Source: WVXT01 sp964403285 (GTDB taxonomy: Bacteria; UBA6262; WVXT01). From it: a stretch of DNA of 14,044 nt. A program made the translations under genes and the position numbers. The stretch spans positions 1 through 14,044 of the forward strand of contig CAYOFG010000037.1 in the NCBI GenBank assembly GCA_964403285.1, read 5' to 3'. The notes under the pieces were generated by a model that had not been told where the DNA came from, did no database searches, and was given only the letters and a program-made list of their open reading frames with translations. Below, piece by piece: positions 13,707 to 14,044 of the stretch (positions within the stretch are counted from its first letter, which is position 1; the number at the start of each line of letters is the position of its first letter).

Positions 13707-13815
13707 AGAAATATGACAACATTAGGGGCATTAGTGACAAAGGATGCCCTGGTTCTTGACGAAAAGAGATAATTCTTAAGGGAGAGTAAGACACAAGTAA
13801 TAACATATAGATAAG

Positions 13816-13836
13816 GTTGTTTGAGAGTTAAACAAC
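13816..13836. other. Short perfect hairpin
   Basis: GTTGTTT (13816-13822) and AAACAAC (13830-13836) are perfect complements around a 7-nt loop. It lies between the paralogue-B stop and its terminator and has no T run. It could protect the transcript end or be a protein site. Confidence 0.3.
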
Positions 13837-13850
13837 GAAGATAATCAAAG

Positions 13851-13890
13851 AAAGGAGATGCGCTCACACAAGTGGGTAGTCTCCTTTTTT
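13851..13890 (+). terminator. Rho-independent terminator (second of a matching pair), between convergent genes
   Basis: AAAGGAGA (13851-13858) pairs with TCTCCTTT (13880-13887), with an inner stem CTCAC/GTGGG (one G-U) and T residues to 13890. It lies between the plus-strand gene ending at 13706 and the minus-strand gene ending at 13933, so it may serve both directions. Confidence 0.75.
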
Positions 13891-13932
13891 GTTAAGTAGA
13901 GACCGAGCGTTTTGCTTATGAGTGCCACCCAT

Positions 13933-14043
13933 CTATTTATCCCTCTCAAGAGCCTCTTTCCGCTTAGCTTCGTCTTCCGGAGTAGGCTTATAACCGATTC
14001 TTGCAGGAAAAATTTTGTCTCTCGTAGTCAGATCAATATCCCA
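13933..14043 (-). CDS. C-terminal end of a minus-strand gene (partial, unknown)
   Basis: Read on the minus strand from the window edge, the frame gives 36 residues beginning W-D-I-D-L-T-T-R-D-K-I-F-P-A-R-I and ending in a charged helix (E-D-E-A-K-R-K-E-A-L-E-R-D-K), then a TAG stop (13933-13935 on the plus strand). The protein-like sequence and a terminator just beyond the stop support a real gene entering from the right. The short fragment matches no family I recognise. Confidence 0.55.
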   Translation of the reverse strand, partial: WDIDLTTRDKIFPARIGYKPTPEDEAKRKEALERDK

Positions 14044-14044
14044 A

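Noticed and set aside
13713..13772. 19-codon frame right after paralogue B
   Set aside because: It is very short, with a weak ribosome site and no supporting context.
7771..13900. Integron-like cassette array with attC sites at unit ends
   Set aside because: GTTAAGT after the last terminator fits GTTRRRY, and GCCTAAC occurs at 7780, but no matching pair of complementary core sites surrounds a palindrome at any unit end, and no integron integrase is visible.

Overview
The window reads as a contig piece from an uncultured, Gram-negative (outer-membrane-bearing) bacterium. Evidence: exported proteins with signal peptides, an outer-membrane-barrel-like protein next to a very large fibronectin-III protein with a FlgD-like C-terminal tail, and a chromosomal isoprenoid/translation cluster. 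This combination, together with the short palindromic intergenic repeats, is the style of candidate phyla such as Omnitrophota, Aerophobota or WOR lineages. That placement is inference; no phylogenetic marker here settles it.

Left part (1-2310), housekeeping: the 3' end of ispD, a tandem 80-bp hairpin repeat, ispF and cysS, all on the plus strand. IspD and IspF act in the MEP pathway of isoprenoid precursor synthesis; CysS charges tRNA-Cys. A degenerate GTCATTGCGA-type repeat and a sigma70-like promoter separate cysS from what follows.

Middle (2417-7770), a two-gene envelope operon: a 1198-aa secreted protein with about eight fibronectin-III-like units and a C-terminal 'FTPNGDG' FlgD-like domain, then 19 bp later a 531-aa PorV/UPF0164-like barrel fused to a coiled coil and TPRs. 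The pair resembles a cargo plus an attachment/translocation partner of a type IX-like secretion route.

Right part (7771-14044), an accessory region built of small units separated by hairpins: an exported Ig/FxLYD-like protein (8144-8857); a membrane-anchored small protein plus a NYN-domain nuclease (9232-10270); a roughly 235-nt stretch dense in inverted repeats, two of them interleaved, ending in a terminator; a tyrosine-recombinase fragment abutting an intact tRNA-Thr(UGU); an AT-rich 2.2-kb segment with an exported TPR protein and a 43-aa small ORF; a 38-bp duplication of the tRNA-Thr 3' half; a paralogue of the 8144-8857 protein (13029-13706); and the C-terminus of a minus-strand gene at the edge. 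The tRNA duplication and the recombinase scrap indicate integration at tRNA-Thr, with the 10.74-12.95 kb stretch as the likely inserted segment. The most interesting unexplained items are the interleaved RNA structure, the membrane-protein/NYN pair, and the paralogous exported proteins on either side of the insertion.
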